Of a stretch of 64,000 bases of DNA, positions 10,846-19,537 are shown piece by piece (position 1 is the stretch's first letter; every line of letters begins with the position of its first letter). This DNA is from DATARH01 sp963789255 (lineage in GTDB: Bacteria; Pseudomonadota; Alphaproteobacteria; ATCC43930; CGMCC-115725). The notes below the pieces were generated by a model. It had not been told where the DNA came from and ran no database searches. It saw only the letters and a program-made list of their open reading frames with translations. The stretch covers positions 1,302,001 through 1,366,000 of the forward strand of contig CAWBJW010000002.1 in the NCBI GenBank assembly GCA_963789255.1, given 5' to 3'. A program made the translations under genes and the position numbers.

Positions 10846-11613
10846 CTACGGCGCCTCGGGCTTCTCGATCAGCGCCAGCAGCTCCATGCCGAGGCCATAG
10901 CCCAACAGATCGTGCATCTGACGGCGCAGGTATTCGGTCAGCAGCAATCGCGTGTAGCGCAGCGTCAACGTCGGCTTCTTGGTCAGGCCCTCGGCCAGTT
11001 CCCAGGCGCGCGCCAACAGCTTGTCGGGCGGCAATACCTCGGCGACCAGCCCGAATTCCAGCGCCTTGCGGGCGTCGAGCGTCTGGCCGGTCAAGAGGTA
11101 ATAGCGGCCGCGGTTGAGGCCGAGCAGCAGCGGCATGACGATGTGCATGCCGTCGCCCGGCACCACGTCCGAGGCGAAATGCGCCGAATCCTGGAACTGC
11201 GCGGTATCGGCGGCGAGCACGATGTCGCCGAGGAGCGGGATCTCGGAATGGCGCCAGGCCGGGCCGTTGATCGCGCTGATCACCGGCACCTCGATTTCGA
11301 GGAGCCGCATTAGGAGGTGGCGGCCCTCCCAATGGATGCGATCGATCCGCTCGGCGGGCGGCCGGGTCGGGAACGACGAGGTGCCGGGTGTGGCGCGCGG
11401 GCCAGAGAACTCGGCGCCGGTGCCGGTGAGAATGACGACGCGGTTGTCACGGTCGGCGCCGACATCGTGAAACGCCTCGGGCAACTCGCCATGCGGCCCG
11501 AAGCCCCAGCGCAGCGACCCTCCGTCGGTGTGCAATGTCATCAAGAGGATGCCGTCGCGCCGCTCGAAGCGGGCGCACTCATATTTGTTGGCGTAGTCTT
11601 CGAGCTTGCTCAT
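10846..11613 (-). CDS. Crotonase-fold hydrolase resembling 6-oxocamphor hydrolase
   Basis: A 255-residue enoyl-CoA hydratase/isomerase superfamily member. From memory it aligns along its whole length with Rhodococcus 6-oxocamphor hydrolase, which cleaves a C-C bond of a cyclic beta-diketone (retro-Claisen). The four catalytic residues reported for that enzyme fall at the same numbers here: H122 (AWRHSEIP), H145 and D154 (DSAHFASDVVPGDG) and E244 (GMELL). The fourth conserved histidine is H41. The oxyanion-hole Gly-rich loop and the LNRGRYYLLTGQ segment are also kept. The gene faces the acoABC-chaB genes and ends one base from chaB. An ordinary enoyl-CoA hydratase is less likely because the usual two glutamates are absent. 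Confidence 0.82.
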   Translation of the reverse strand: MSKLEDYANKYECARFERRDGILLMTLHTDGGSLRWGFGPHGELPEAFHDVGADRDNRVVILTGTGAEFSGPRATPGTSSFPTRPPAERIDRIHWEGRHLLMRLLEIEVPVISAINGPAWRHSEIPLLGDIVLAADTAQFQDSAHFASDVVPGDGMHIVMPLLLGLNRGRYYLLTGQTLDARKALEFGLVAEVLPPDKLLARAWELAEGLTKKPTLTLRYTRLLLTEYLRRQMHDLLGYGLGMELLALIEKPEAP

Positions 11614-11642
11614 GGGTTCCTCCAGCCGAGCGCTTCGGACCT

Positions 11643-11727
11643 GTAGGGTGGGTTAGCAAAGCGCAACCCACCATGGCGTCAGCGGTGCGAAGCATGGTGG
11701 GTTTCGCTCGGCTCAACCCACCCTACG
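11643..11727. repeat. MITE-like 85-base inverted repeat
   Basis: Begins GTAGGGTGGGTTAGC and ends CTCAACCCACCCTAC, with internal inverted copies, so it folds into a long hairpin. The same architecture (84 bases) occurs at 37795-37878, and a decayed half-copy at 40301-40327. Similar GTAGG(G/A)TGGG elements are common in intergenic DNA of proteobacteria. It lies between two minus-strand hydrolase genes. Confidence 0.8.
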
Positions 11728-11756
11728 GGGCCCACGCTTTTCCGATGACGAGCGCT

Positions 11757-12539
11757 TCACGCGGTCCAAGCCAATATCGCGGCGGCAACCTCGTCCGGCT
11801 TGTCGAGTTCGGCGAGATGCCCGGCGCCCGGGATCACCCGGATCTCGCTTTTGCCGGCGATGCCGCGGGCGAAGCGGTCGGCATAGCTGCGCGGCATGAT
11901 GCGGTCCTCGGCGCCCCACAGGAGGAGCGTCGGCGCCGCGATCAGCGGCAGCCGCTTTTCGAGCTTGGTGTTGCCGAGCGGCCAGAAGATGCGGGCGGCG
12001 GCCTCGGCGGCGCGCACCTGCTCGATCGGCCATTCCGGCGAGTTCTGGCCTTCGGGCGCGGCCTTCAGCGCTTCCCAGCGCTGGGGGTCGACGCACAAGA
12101 GGCCGGGCACGTCGGGGGCGCGCTGCGCCCACGGGTCGGTCGCCGGGTCCGCTTCGTCGAACAGGCCGAACGGCGCGATCAGCGCCAGCCGCCTGACCGA
12201 CTGCGGCCAGATCGCGGCGATTTCGGCGGCGAGCGAGCCGCCGACCGAGCTGCCCGCGAGATCGGCGCCGGCGAGCCCCGCCTTATGGATCAGAAGGTGC
12301 GCCGCGAGCACCCAGTCGAGGTGGCTGTCGAGCACGGTATGGCCGCGCTCGCCGCCAGGAAAGCCGGGCAATGACGGCACGATCACGGTGCGTTCCTTGG
12401 CCAGCGCATCGAGGAACGGGATCCAGCGCGGCAGGCCGCCGAGGCCGGCGAGAAAGCCGAGCTTGGGGCCGCTGCCTTTGCTCCACACCCGGCAGGAAAA
12501 GCCGTTGAGCTCGACTGTGGTGGTCTCGGGTTCGGTCAC
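11757..12539 (-). CDS. Alpha/beta hydrolase
   Basis: A 260-residue alpha/beta hydrolase. The nucleophile elbow is GSSVGGSLAAE, the acid is in LLWGAEDRIMPRS and the catalytic histidine in IPGAGHLAELD. It resembles meta-cleavage-product or 3-oxoadipate enol-lactone hydrolases in general shape, but the substrate is not evident. The GTG at 12537-12539 is chosen as start because the frame further upstream translates a REP-like repeat. A longer start would add about 80 non-conserved residues. Its position behind the luciferase-like monooxygenase and next to the 6-oxocamphor-hydrolase-like gene suggests lactone or diketone breakdown (inference). Confidence 0.85.
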   Translation of the reverse strand: MTEPETTTVELNGFSCRVWSKGSGPKLGFLAGLGGLPRWIPFLDALAKERTVIVPSLPGFPGGERGHTVLDSHLDWVLAAHLLIHKAGLAGADLAGSSVGGSLAAEIAAIWPQSVRRLALIAPFGLFDEADPATDPWAQRAPDVPGLLCVDPQRWEALKAAPEGQNSPEWPIEQVRAAEAAARIFWPLGNTKLEKRLPLIAAPTLLLWGAEDRIMPRSYADRFARGIAGKSEIRVIPGAGHLAELDKPDEVAAAILAWTA

Positions 12540-12558
12540 AATAGCCTCGCTGTGTAAG

Positions 12559-12681
12559 CCCCTCTCCCGCACCGCGGGAGAGGGTGGCCGCCGCGAACGC
12601 GGCGGACGGGTGAGGGCAGCAAGGACCGCGCCCGGCGGCCGCCCCCTCACCCCGACCCTCTCCCCCGGTGGGGGAGAGGGG
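12559..12681. repeat. REP-like element, CCCTCTCCCGC family
   Basis: Two hairpins, CCTCTCCCGCACCGCGGGAGAGG near 12561-12583 and a second CCCTCTCCCCC...GGGGGAGAGGG near 12655-12680, frame a GC-rich core. It lies in the 150 bases between the luciferase-like gene and the alpha/beta hydrolase gene, both on the minus strand. Confidence 0.75.
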
Positions 12682-12691
12682 GTATTGCGGG

Positions 12692-13966
12692 TTACTCCGC
12701 CGCCATCGCGGCAGACTGGAACGATGGCAGCGCGGCGCGTTCGGCACGCTCCATCGGCCGCGGCCACCAGCGATCCTCCCATTCGGCGAAGACATCGCGC
12801 AGTTGCGGCAATACCTTCTCGGCGAAGAGGCCGGTGTTGTACTTGGCGAGGTCCTTCTGCATGTTGCCGAACTGCAGGAGGAGCATCAGGTGGCCGACAT
12901 TGAGCTTCGTCGCCACCTCCTTGAGCTGCTCCGCGACCTCGTCGGGCGAGCCGATGATGACGTAGCCCTTATCGACGATCGCGTCCATCTCGCGCGCCAG
13001 CATCTGGAATTTGGTCTCGTAGCGCTGCGTATTCGCGGCGGCCTGCTGCACCTGGCCCTGGATGCCGCGCCGCTGGGTTTCCTCGGTGGTGTAGCCGGGC
13101 GGGCCGGCGAAGCGCGGGTCGATATGGAGGCAGCGGCCGTAGAAATACTCGGCCGGCTCGCGATACAGCCGATAGGCTTCCTCGCGGGTTTCGGCGACCC
13201 CGACGAATTGCAGAAAGCCGGCGTGGTAGGGATTGCGGTCCTGGCCGAGCCGGTCCATCTCGGCCCAAAACCCGTCCATCGTCGCCTGCCCGGCCTTGTA
13301 TCCGTAATACGACAGGTAGCAATAGACGTGGTCCATCTCGGCGCACCACCGCCAGGTCTCGACCGAGCCGCCGCCCGGGACCCAGATCGGCGGGCGCGGC
13401 TGCTGGATCGGGCGCGGCCAGATGTTGACGTAGCGCTGCTGGTTGAAGCGGCCGTTGAAGGCGAACGTTTCGGGCTCGGTCCACGCCTTGACGACGAGAT
13501 CGTGGGCTTCGAGATAGCGCTCGCGCAGCGTCGAGGGGTTCTGCCCATAGGCGTAGCAGGTGTCCATCGGCGACCCCACCGGGAAGCCGGCAATGAGGCG
13601 TCCGCCCGAGATCACGTCGATCATCGCAAATTCCTCGGCGACCCGGGTCGGCGGGTTGTAGAGCGCCAAGGAATTGCCGAGAACGCACAGCGCGGTGTCG
13701 GTGGTGCGCCGCGCCAGGGACGAGGCGACCAGATTGGGCGACGGCATCAGCCCGTAGCCGTTCGAATGATGCTCGTTGACGCACACCGCGTCGAAACCGC
13801 ATTCGGCGGCGAATTCCAATTCGTCCATGAAGTCGTTGTAAATGTGATGCGCGCGCCGCGGGTCGAACAGCGAGGAATGGATGTCAACCCACACCGAGGG
13901 GTGCTTCTCGCGGAAGTCGTCGGGCAATTCGGTATAGGGCATCAAATGAAACCACATCAGTTTCAT
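12692..13966 (-). CDS. LLM-class flavin-dependent oxidoreductase (luciferase-like)
   Basis: A 424-residue bacterial-luciferase-family protein that uses reduced FMN or F420. Recognisable parts are MKLMWFHLMPYTELPDDF at the N terminus, FDAVCVNEHHSNGYG, GNSLALYNPPTRVAEEFAMIDVISGGRLIAGFPVG and the late YVIIGSPDEVAEQLKE. Relatives oxidise ketones, nitriles or sulfonates; a Baeyer-Villiger-like role on a cyclic ketone would fit its neighbours but is unproven. The ATG at 13964-13966 has an AGGAG site six bases upstream. No flavin reductase is adjacent, but one is encoded at 3541. Confidence 0.9.
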   Translation of the reverse strand: MKLMWFHLMPYTELPDDFREKHPSVWVDIHSSLFDPRRAHHIYNDFMDELEFAAECGFDAVCVNEHHSNGYGLMPSPNLVASSLARRTTDTALCVLGNSLALYNPPTRVAEEFAMIDVISGGRLIAGFPVGSPMDTCYAYGQNPSTLRERYLEAHDLVVKAWTEPETFAFNGRFNQQRYVNIWPRPIQQPRPPIWVPGGGSVETWRWCAEMDHVYCYLSYYGYKAGQATMDGFWAEMDRLGQDRNPYHAGFLQFVGVAETREEAYRLYREPAEYFYGRCLHIDPRFAGPPGYTTEETQRRGIQGQVQQAAANTQRYETKFQMLAREMDAIVDKGYVIIGSPDEVAEQLKEVATKLNVGHLMLLLQFGNMQKDLAKYNTGLFAEKVLPQLRDVFAEWEDRWWPRPMERAERAALPSFQSAAMAAE

Positions 13967-14331
13967 AGCGGCTCCTGCGAAACGGTGTTCGGAAAACGTG
14001 ATCGGCACAGCCTGACCCTGCCGCGCGAGCACGTCAACTGCGATGCGCACGCGTGTTGGTCGGCGGATGGCGGGCAACGCAGGTTGTTGGCTGCAACGGC
14101 GGAGCACAGCCCGTTGACAGTACCCGGGCCATGTTGCAACAATTTTGGGGCGCCTTACCGCTTGGACGCGGCTATGTCCCCGTTTATGGTTTGCCCTGAC
14201 CGGGCGGATGCTGTTCCCGGGCCGTGCCGGCAAGCGGGCGCCACCGTCCTTGCGCGGAGACGAGCCGGGATGCGCGGCCCTGTGTCGGCGCCCGCCCGCA
14301 GAACACCTGGTAGGATCGGGAATTTTCCAGC
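13967..14331. other. Divergent intergenic region, possible promoters
   Basis: 365 bases between the divergent luciferase-like and 14332 genes. A consensus-like TTGACA occurs at 14114-14119 on the plus strand, but no good -10 box follows at the proper distance. I see no gene, riboswitch or repeat here. Confidence 0.4.
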
Positions 14332-15324
14332 ATGAGGACTACAGCCCAAGCGCGGCGTTCTCCGGCGGCCAAGGCCGGCGAGACGGTCGCGGGCAGGCGC
14401 GGCCGGGCCGCGGCCAAATCGGCGCCCATATTGGCGCCCGGACCGGACGCGCCGCCGATGCCATCGCTACCCGAGCCGCCCGCGGTCGCGGTAACCTCGG
14501 TCAGGATGTTGCGGGTCGATGAGGGCCTCTATGCGCTGCGCATCGGCGAGATCGGCGGAAGCCCCGGCGAGGTCGCAGGGATGGCCGTCCCGGCGGCGCA
14601 TGTGGCGGCGCCGTTTGTCGAAGACGGCAACGGGGTCGAAATCATCGCCTCGTTTCCCCGGCGGGGGCCGTGGCTCGGCAAGGAGGGCGGCACCGCAATC
14701 CTTCGATCGCCGCTGGGGGGCGGTTATGTGATCGTCACGGTCTACGGCGGCCCGGGGCAAGAGACGAGCGCCCTCTCGCTCGATCTGCGGCGCCTCGACG
14801 GCCCGGGAGATGGCGACGACGAGGCTGGGACGCCCGCCGCTCGCCCAACCGGGCGGGCTCCCGCTGCCACCGCAACCCGGGACATCCCGGCCGAGATTCT
14901 CCTTCATATCGAGCGCGCCGGCGATCGGCTGTTTCCCGGTCGAGGCTGGGTCGGTGCGCTGGGTCGGCGGATGCGAATAGAAGCCTTCAGCATCCGGCCG
15001 CTGGAGAGGCTTGCGCCGGCAGAGCTTGAGATGAAGGGGTTCCTGCCGAACGGCGGCGAAACGCCTTGGGTCGCGGGCGGTGCCTTGTGCGGCACCCGCG
15101 GCCGGGGGTTGCCGCTGATTGGCTTTGCGGTCCGGATCGTGCCGCAGCGGGCCGATCGGTTCGAGGTGCTCTATCAGGGCTCTTTTTTCGTCGGAGGCAT
15201 TTCCGACCTGCACAAAGACGGCGATCCATGCCGGGCGGCAACCGCGGATGATCCGCTGGAGGCGATCAATGTTCGCCTGATCGAGCGCGTCGCCGCTCCC
15301 GAGAAGACCGACGCGGCCGGTTGA
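14332..15324 (+). CDS. Uncharacterised protein, paralogue of 16697 gene, ChW-like C-terminal motif
   Basis: A 330-residue protein of unknown function. The first 50 residues are Ala/Pro/Arg-rich and probably disordered; no signal peptide is clear. A central beta-rich domain (about 55-155) is followed by a C-terminal domain (about 190-325) with RRMRIEAFSI, GGETPWVAGGALCGTRG and PLIGFAVRI. This spacing resembles hydrophobic-W (ChW) repeats (RLEAI...G...W...G...GT.G....LEAI), though the match is by eye. The same two-domain layout recurs at 16697-17623. Both flank a GT4 glycosyltransferase, suggesting glycan binding or modification. A two-cysteine pattern (CGTRG and GDPCR) is shared with the paralogue. 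Confidence 0.7.
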   Translation: MRTTAQARRSPAAKAGETVAGRRGRAAAKSAPILAPGPDAPPMPSLPEPPAVAVTSVRMLRVDEGLYALRIGEIGGSPGEVAGMAVPAAHVAAPFVEDGNGVEIIASFPRRGPWLGKEGGTAILRSPLGGGYVIVTVYGGPGQETSALSLDLRRLDGPGDGDDEAGTPAARPTGRAPAATATRDIPAEILLHIERAGDRLFPGRGWVGALGRRMRIEAFSIRPLERLAPAELEMKGFLPNGGETPWVAGGALCGTRGRGLPLIGFAVRIVPQRADRFEVLYQGSFFVGGISDLHKDGDPCRAATADDPLEAINVRLIERVAAPEKTDAAG

Positions 15325-15418
15325 CCGAGCCGCAATCCGCCGAACATAGCCCAGAAGTAACTCAGATCGACTGTGCCCGCACGGGTGGGACTGACCAGCG
15401 TTGTTTTCGCGGGGGGCG

Positions 15419-16700
15419 ATGAAGCTTTTATTCATCCATCAAACCTTTCCTGGACAATATGTCCATATGGTGCGGTACCTGCAGGAGGCCGGACATAGCG
15501 TCGCTTTCATCACCCAGCGGCGCGATACGGAGATCACGGGCATCCGCATGCTCCAATATCTGCCGGCGCCGATCGCCCCGGCGGTGAAGTCCTACGTGAA
15601 CGATTTGGAGGGTGGGGTCATGAACGGCCTCGCCGTCGCCCGGCTGTGCGAAGGACTGAAACGCGACGGGTTTACCCCCGATATCGTCGTCGGCCACACC
15701 GGATGGGGCGAACTCCTTTTCGTCAAGGACGTTCTGGCCGACGGTGCCGTTGCTTGGCTATTTCGAGTTTTTCTACCGCTCGTCGGGCTCCGACCTGGAT
15801 TTCGACCCGGAGTTTCCGAGCACCATGGACGATGTCATGCGCGTCCGGGTGCGCAACGCGACCAATTTGCTGAGTCTGGATGCGGCCGACTGGGGCCACA
15901 CCCCGACAAAGTGGCAGCGCGACCAATATCCCGCGGAATATCACCACCGCATCAGCGTGATCCACGAGGGGGTCGATACCGAGCGCGTCCAACCCGAGCC
16001 GACGGCGCGACTGTGGCTGCGTGGCGGCTTGTCGTTCTCGCGCGTCGACCAGATCATCACCTACAGCGCGCGCAATCTCGAGCCCTACCGCGGATTTCAT
16101 GTGTTTATGCGGACCCTGCCAAAGGTGCTCGCGGAGTGCCCGAACGCGCATGCCATCATTGTCGGCGCCGACGGCGTCAGCTATGGCCGGACGCCGGGGG
16201 ACGGGAAGAATTGGCGCGAGCACCTGCTGGCGGAACTCGGCAACCGGCTCGATGCGAGCCGCGTCCATTTTGTCGGCTGGTTGCCGCATGCGCAGTATCT
16301 GGCGGTCCTGCAGATCTCCTCGGCTCACGTCTACCTGACCTACCCGTTCGTGCTGTCCTGGGGGCTGCTCGAAGCGATGGCCGCGGAGTGCCTCGTGATC
16401 GCATCGCGGACGCCGCCGGTCGAAGAGGTCATCGACGGCACCGACAATGGTTTTCTCGTCAACTTTTTTGATACCGATGCGCTGGCCCTGCAGATCTGCT
16501 CGGTGCTGCGCAACCCAGCCGCGACCATGCCGATGCGGCGCAATGCGCGGCGGTGCGTGGTCGAGCAGTTCGACCTGAAAACCATATGTCTGCCGGCGCA
16601 TCTCGCGCTGATCCGCCGCCTCACCGGAACCGATCCCGTGCCGCGTTCGCGCCAACGCCGCGGCGGCGCGGCGCGAGCTGCGTTAGCCGCGGCCCGATGA
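15419..16700 (+). CDS. GT4-family glycosyltransferase, one frameshift
   Basis: A GT-B fold glycosyltransferase of 426 residues after correction. The N-terminal domain begins MKLLFIHQTFPGQYVHMVRY. The donor-binding domain contains ITYSARNLEPYRGFHVFM, the typical GT4 segment, and the late VLSWGLLEAMAAECLVIAS with the E-x7-E-like motif. The frame breaks near 15743, where one extra G in GCCGACGGTGCCG separates VKDVLAD from VPLLGYFEFFYRS. The ATG at 15419 follows a GGGGGG stretch. Its stop overlaps the start of the next gene by four bases (ATGA), so the two are translationally coupled. It probably adds a hexose to a surface glycan; donor and acceptor are unknown. Confidence 0.88.
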
Positions 16701-17623
16701 TCACGCCGGCGCCTTCGAACCGGTCTAGATCCGTGGACCTCTCCGGCGCGGCTGCCGCGCCGGCGACCCTCCCTCGCGAGAGCGCCCTGCCTCGCTTCAT
16801 CGCCAGGCTGATACCGCTCGACCCTGGCTTTTATGCCTTCAGCCTGGCCGCCGAAACCGGCTGGCGCGAGCCGTTGGCCGGTCTCGCACTGCCCGCGATC
16901 CAGGTTTGCGCGCCGCCGGACCAGGACGGCGCGATCGTGATCACCGACAGTTTCGGCCGCGCCGGGTCGTGGCTCGGCGGCCGGCACAACATGCTGTTCG
17001 TGACGTCGCCGGCAGGCGGCGGCGCGGCGCTCGTTACCGCGTATTTGGCCCGTGATCCGGACAGCATGCCCCTCGCGCTGGAAATTCGCCGTGTCGGTGC
17101 GCCCGGACCGGCGACGGCGGGTTCGCCAGCCCCTGTTGTCAGGCTCATGATGGGCGAACCCGCCTCGGCGGATCGGCCGCCGCAAGCGGTGAGTCTCGAC
17201 ATCGTCGCACATATTCGCGGCCGAGGCGATGTTCGCTTTGTCAACACGCCGTGGATCGGCCGCCTGGGGGCGGGACTGTGGATCGAGGCGTTTGCGATCT
17301 TTCCGCGCGATCGATCGGCCGACACCGCGATCGAATACAAGGGGTTGACCGCCAGCGGCGCCGAAACCCCCTGGCTCGCCAGCGGTTCGCCATGCGGTAC
17401 CCGGGGGCAGGGCATACCGCTAATTGGCTTCGCAGTGCGGCAAAAAGCGGTCGCGAGCGGTGCGCTGTTCGACTGCGAATATACCGGCTATTTCCGGTCG
17501 GGAGCGACAGCAGGTCCGACCCGCAACGGTGCGCCGTGCCGCTCCGCGGTCGACAACGACCCGCTTGAAGGCATGCAGCTGCGCATCGCCCGACGGCCGC
17601 CCCGCCCGGCCGAGAGCGAATAG
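16697..17623 (+). CDS. Uncharacterised protein, paralogue of 14332 gene, ChW-like C-terminal motif
   Basis: A 308-residue protein that shares the two-domain layout of the gene at 14332. The N-terminal beta domain has LIPLDPGFYAFSLAAETGW and the C-terminal one has LGAGLWIEAFAI, SGAETPWLASGSPCGTRG and IPLIGFAVRQ, ending DNDPLEGMQLRI (compare DDPLEAINVRL in the paralogue). No signal peptide or transmembrane segment is evident. The start overlaps the glycosyltransferase stop, so the two proteins are made together. I do not know a named family; the C-terminal spacing recalls hydrophobic-W repeats. A carbohydrate-binding or capsule-associated role is an inference from context. Confidence 0.7.
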   Translation: MITPAPSNRSRSVDLSGAAAAPATLPRESALPRFIARLIPLDPGFYAFSLAAETGWREPLAGLALPAIQVCAPPDQDGAIVITDSFGRAGSWLGGRHNMLFVTSPAGGGAALVTAYLARDPDSMPLALEIRRVGAPGPATAGSPAPVVRLMMGEPASADRPPQAVSLDIVAHIRGRGDVRFVNTPWIGRLGAGLWIEAFAIFPRDRSADTAIEYKGLTASGAETPWLASGSPCGTRGQGIPLIGFAVRQKAVASGALFDCEYTGYFRSGATAGPTRNGAPCRSAVDNDPLEGMQLRIARRPPRPAESE

Positions 17624-17662
17624 GCGCTTGAGGCCGGTCGTCAACGCTCCCGATCGACGCAG

Positions 17663-19537
17663 TCAGGCGAGGATGGCGCGGCGCCGCAGCTCCTCGACCA
17701 GCTGGCCGGCGAGGGTGTCGGGGTCGCGATCAATCGTGGTCAGGCGAATGTCCGGGTTCTGCGGTGGCTCATAGGCGGAACCGACTCCGGTGAAGTTGGG
17801 GATCGCGCCGGTATGCGCCTTGGCATAGAGCCCCTTGGGATCGCGCCGGATGCATTCTGCGATCGGCGTATCGATGAACACCTCGATAAAGGAACAGGGC
17901 GCCGCGATATCGCGCGCCATCTGGCGGTCGGCGTGGAACGGCGAGATGAAGGCACAGATCACAATGAGCCCGGCATCGCTCAGCAGCCGGGCGACCTCCC
18001 CGACCCGCCGGATGTTTTCGACCCGGTCGGCATCGGTAAAGCCGAGGTCGCGGTTGAGGCCGTGGCGCAGGTTGTCGCCATCGAGCAGCATGGTATGGCA
18101 CCCGATGGCCGACAGTTTCTGCTCGAGCCGATTGGCGATCGTCGACTTGCCGGCGCCGGATAAGCCGGTGAACCACACCACCGCCGGTTGATGCCCTTTG
18201 AGCTCTGTGCGCTGCTGCGGGGTAATCGTCGATGCGTGCTGGTGGATGTTGACGGCGCGCCGCAGCGCGAAGGCGATGACCCCGGCGGCCGCAGTCTCCT
18301 GGGTAAGGCGATCAATGAGGATAAAGCCGCCGGTGTCGCGGTTTTTCGCGTAAGGGTCGAACGCCAACGGCACGCTGGTCGCCAGATTGCAGAACCCGAT
18401 CTCGTTGAGGTCGAGCGTGTGCACCGCGACATGCGCCCCGCTATCGACATCAACCCGATGCTTTAGCGCGGTGACCGTCGCCGACACGGTCCGGGTGGCG
18501 AGCTTGAGCCAGTAGGAGCGGCCGGGGACGAGCGGTTCCTCCTTCATCCACACCAGGTGCGCCGCAAACTGGTCGGCGAACTCGGCCGGCGCCTGCGGGT
18601 GGACCAGCATGTCGCCGCGCGCGACATCGATCGCGTCCTCCAACCTCAGGGTCACGGCGTCTCCCGCTTCGGCCCGCGCCAGGAGGCCATCGAAGGTGAC
18701 GATCTCCTTGACCTGCGAGGCGCGCGCCGTGCCCATCACCACGACCGGGTCGCCCGGTGCCACCGAACCCGCCACCACCGTCCCGGCAAGCCCGCGGAAG
18801 TCGCCGTTTTGGCGATTTATCCATTGTACCGGAAACCGGAATGGCTGATCCCCGCCCTCGGTCACGTCTATGTCGTCGAGGTAATCGATAAGGCTCGGCC
18901 CCTCGTACCAGGGCGTGCGCGCTGAGCGCTCGGTCATGTTGTCGCCACAGCGCGCCGATAGCGGGATCGCCGTCAGCGAGGCAAAGCCGAGATCGGCGGC
19001 AAACCGCGCATAATCCGCCGCGACTTGGTCGAATACCGTGCGCTCGAACCCGACCAGATCGAGCTTGTTGACCGCGAGCACCACGTGCCGGATGCCGAAC
19101 AGCGAGCAGATCAGCGAATGCCGCCTGGTCTGCGCCAAGACGCCCTTGCGTGCGTCGACGAGCAACACCGCCAGATCGGCGGTCGAGGCGCCGGTCGCCA
19201 TGTTGCGCGTGTACTGCTCCTGCCCGGGGGTGTCGGCAACAATGAAAGAACGCCGCGCCGTCGAGAAAAACCGGTAGGCGACATCGATGGTGCTGCGCTG
19301 TTGCCGCTCGTCCTCGAGCCCATCCAAAAGCAGCGAGAAATCGATATCGCCGCCGGTCGTGCCAAAGCGGCGCGACTCCTGCTTCAGTGCCTCGAGCTGG
19401 TCGTCCATGATGAATCCGGCATCATGCAGCAGCCGGCCGATCAGCGTCGACTTGCCGTCATCGACCGAGCCGCAGGCAAGAAACCGCAAGAGGCCCTTAT
19501 CGGCCGCCGCCGCCTGCCCGATCCGGCCGCCGGGCAT
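17663..19537 (-). CDS. cysNC: Bifunctional sulfate adenylyltransferase subunit 1 / APS kinase
   Basis: A 624-residue fusion. Residues 1-440 are the CysN GTPase, with P-loop CGSVDDGKSTLIG, switch DTPGQEQYTRNM and NKLDLV. Residues 450-624 are the CysC APS kinase, with P-loop FTGLSGAGKSTIA, DGDNLRHGLNRD and FISPFHADR. CysN drives APS formation by CysD with GTP hydrolysis; CysC phosphorylates APS to PAPS. Its ATG overlaps the cysD stop by one base, so the pair is coupled. PAPS serves sulfate assimilation or sulfation; the position inside a glycosyltransferase island suggests sulfated glycans, but no sulfotransferase is in the window. Confidence 0.97.
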   Translation of the reverse strand: MPGGRIGQAAAADKGLLRFLACGSVDDGKSTLIGRLLHDAGFIMDDQLEALKQESRRFGTTGGDIDFSLLLDGLEDERQQRSTIDVAYRFFSTARRSFIVADTPGQEQYTRNMATGASTADLAVLLVDARKGVLAQTRRHSLICSLFGIRHVVLAVNKLDLVGFERTVFDQVAADYARFAADLGFASLTAIPLSARCGDNMTERSARTPWYEGPSLIDYLDDIDVTEGGDQPFRFPVQWINRQNGDFRGLAGTVVAGSVAPGDPVVVMGTARASQVKEIVTFDGLLARAEAGDAVTLRLEDAIDVARGDMLVHPQAPAEFADQFAAHLVWMKEEPLVPGRSYWLKLATRTVSATVTALKHRVDVDSGAHVAVHTLDLNEIGFCNLATSVPLAFDPYAKNRDTGGFILIDRLTQETAAAGVIAFALRRAVNIHQHASTITPQQRTELKGHQPAVVWFTGLSGAGKSTIANRLEQKLSAIGCHTMLLDGDNLRHGLNRDLGFTDADRVENIRRVGEVARLLSDAGLIVICAFISPFHADRQMARDIAAPCSFIEVFIDTPIAECIRRDPKGLYAKAHTGAIPNFTGVGSAYEPPQNPDIRLTTIDRDPDTLAGQLVEELRRRAILA

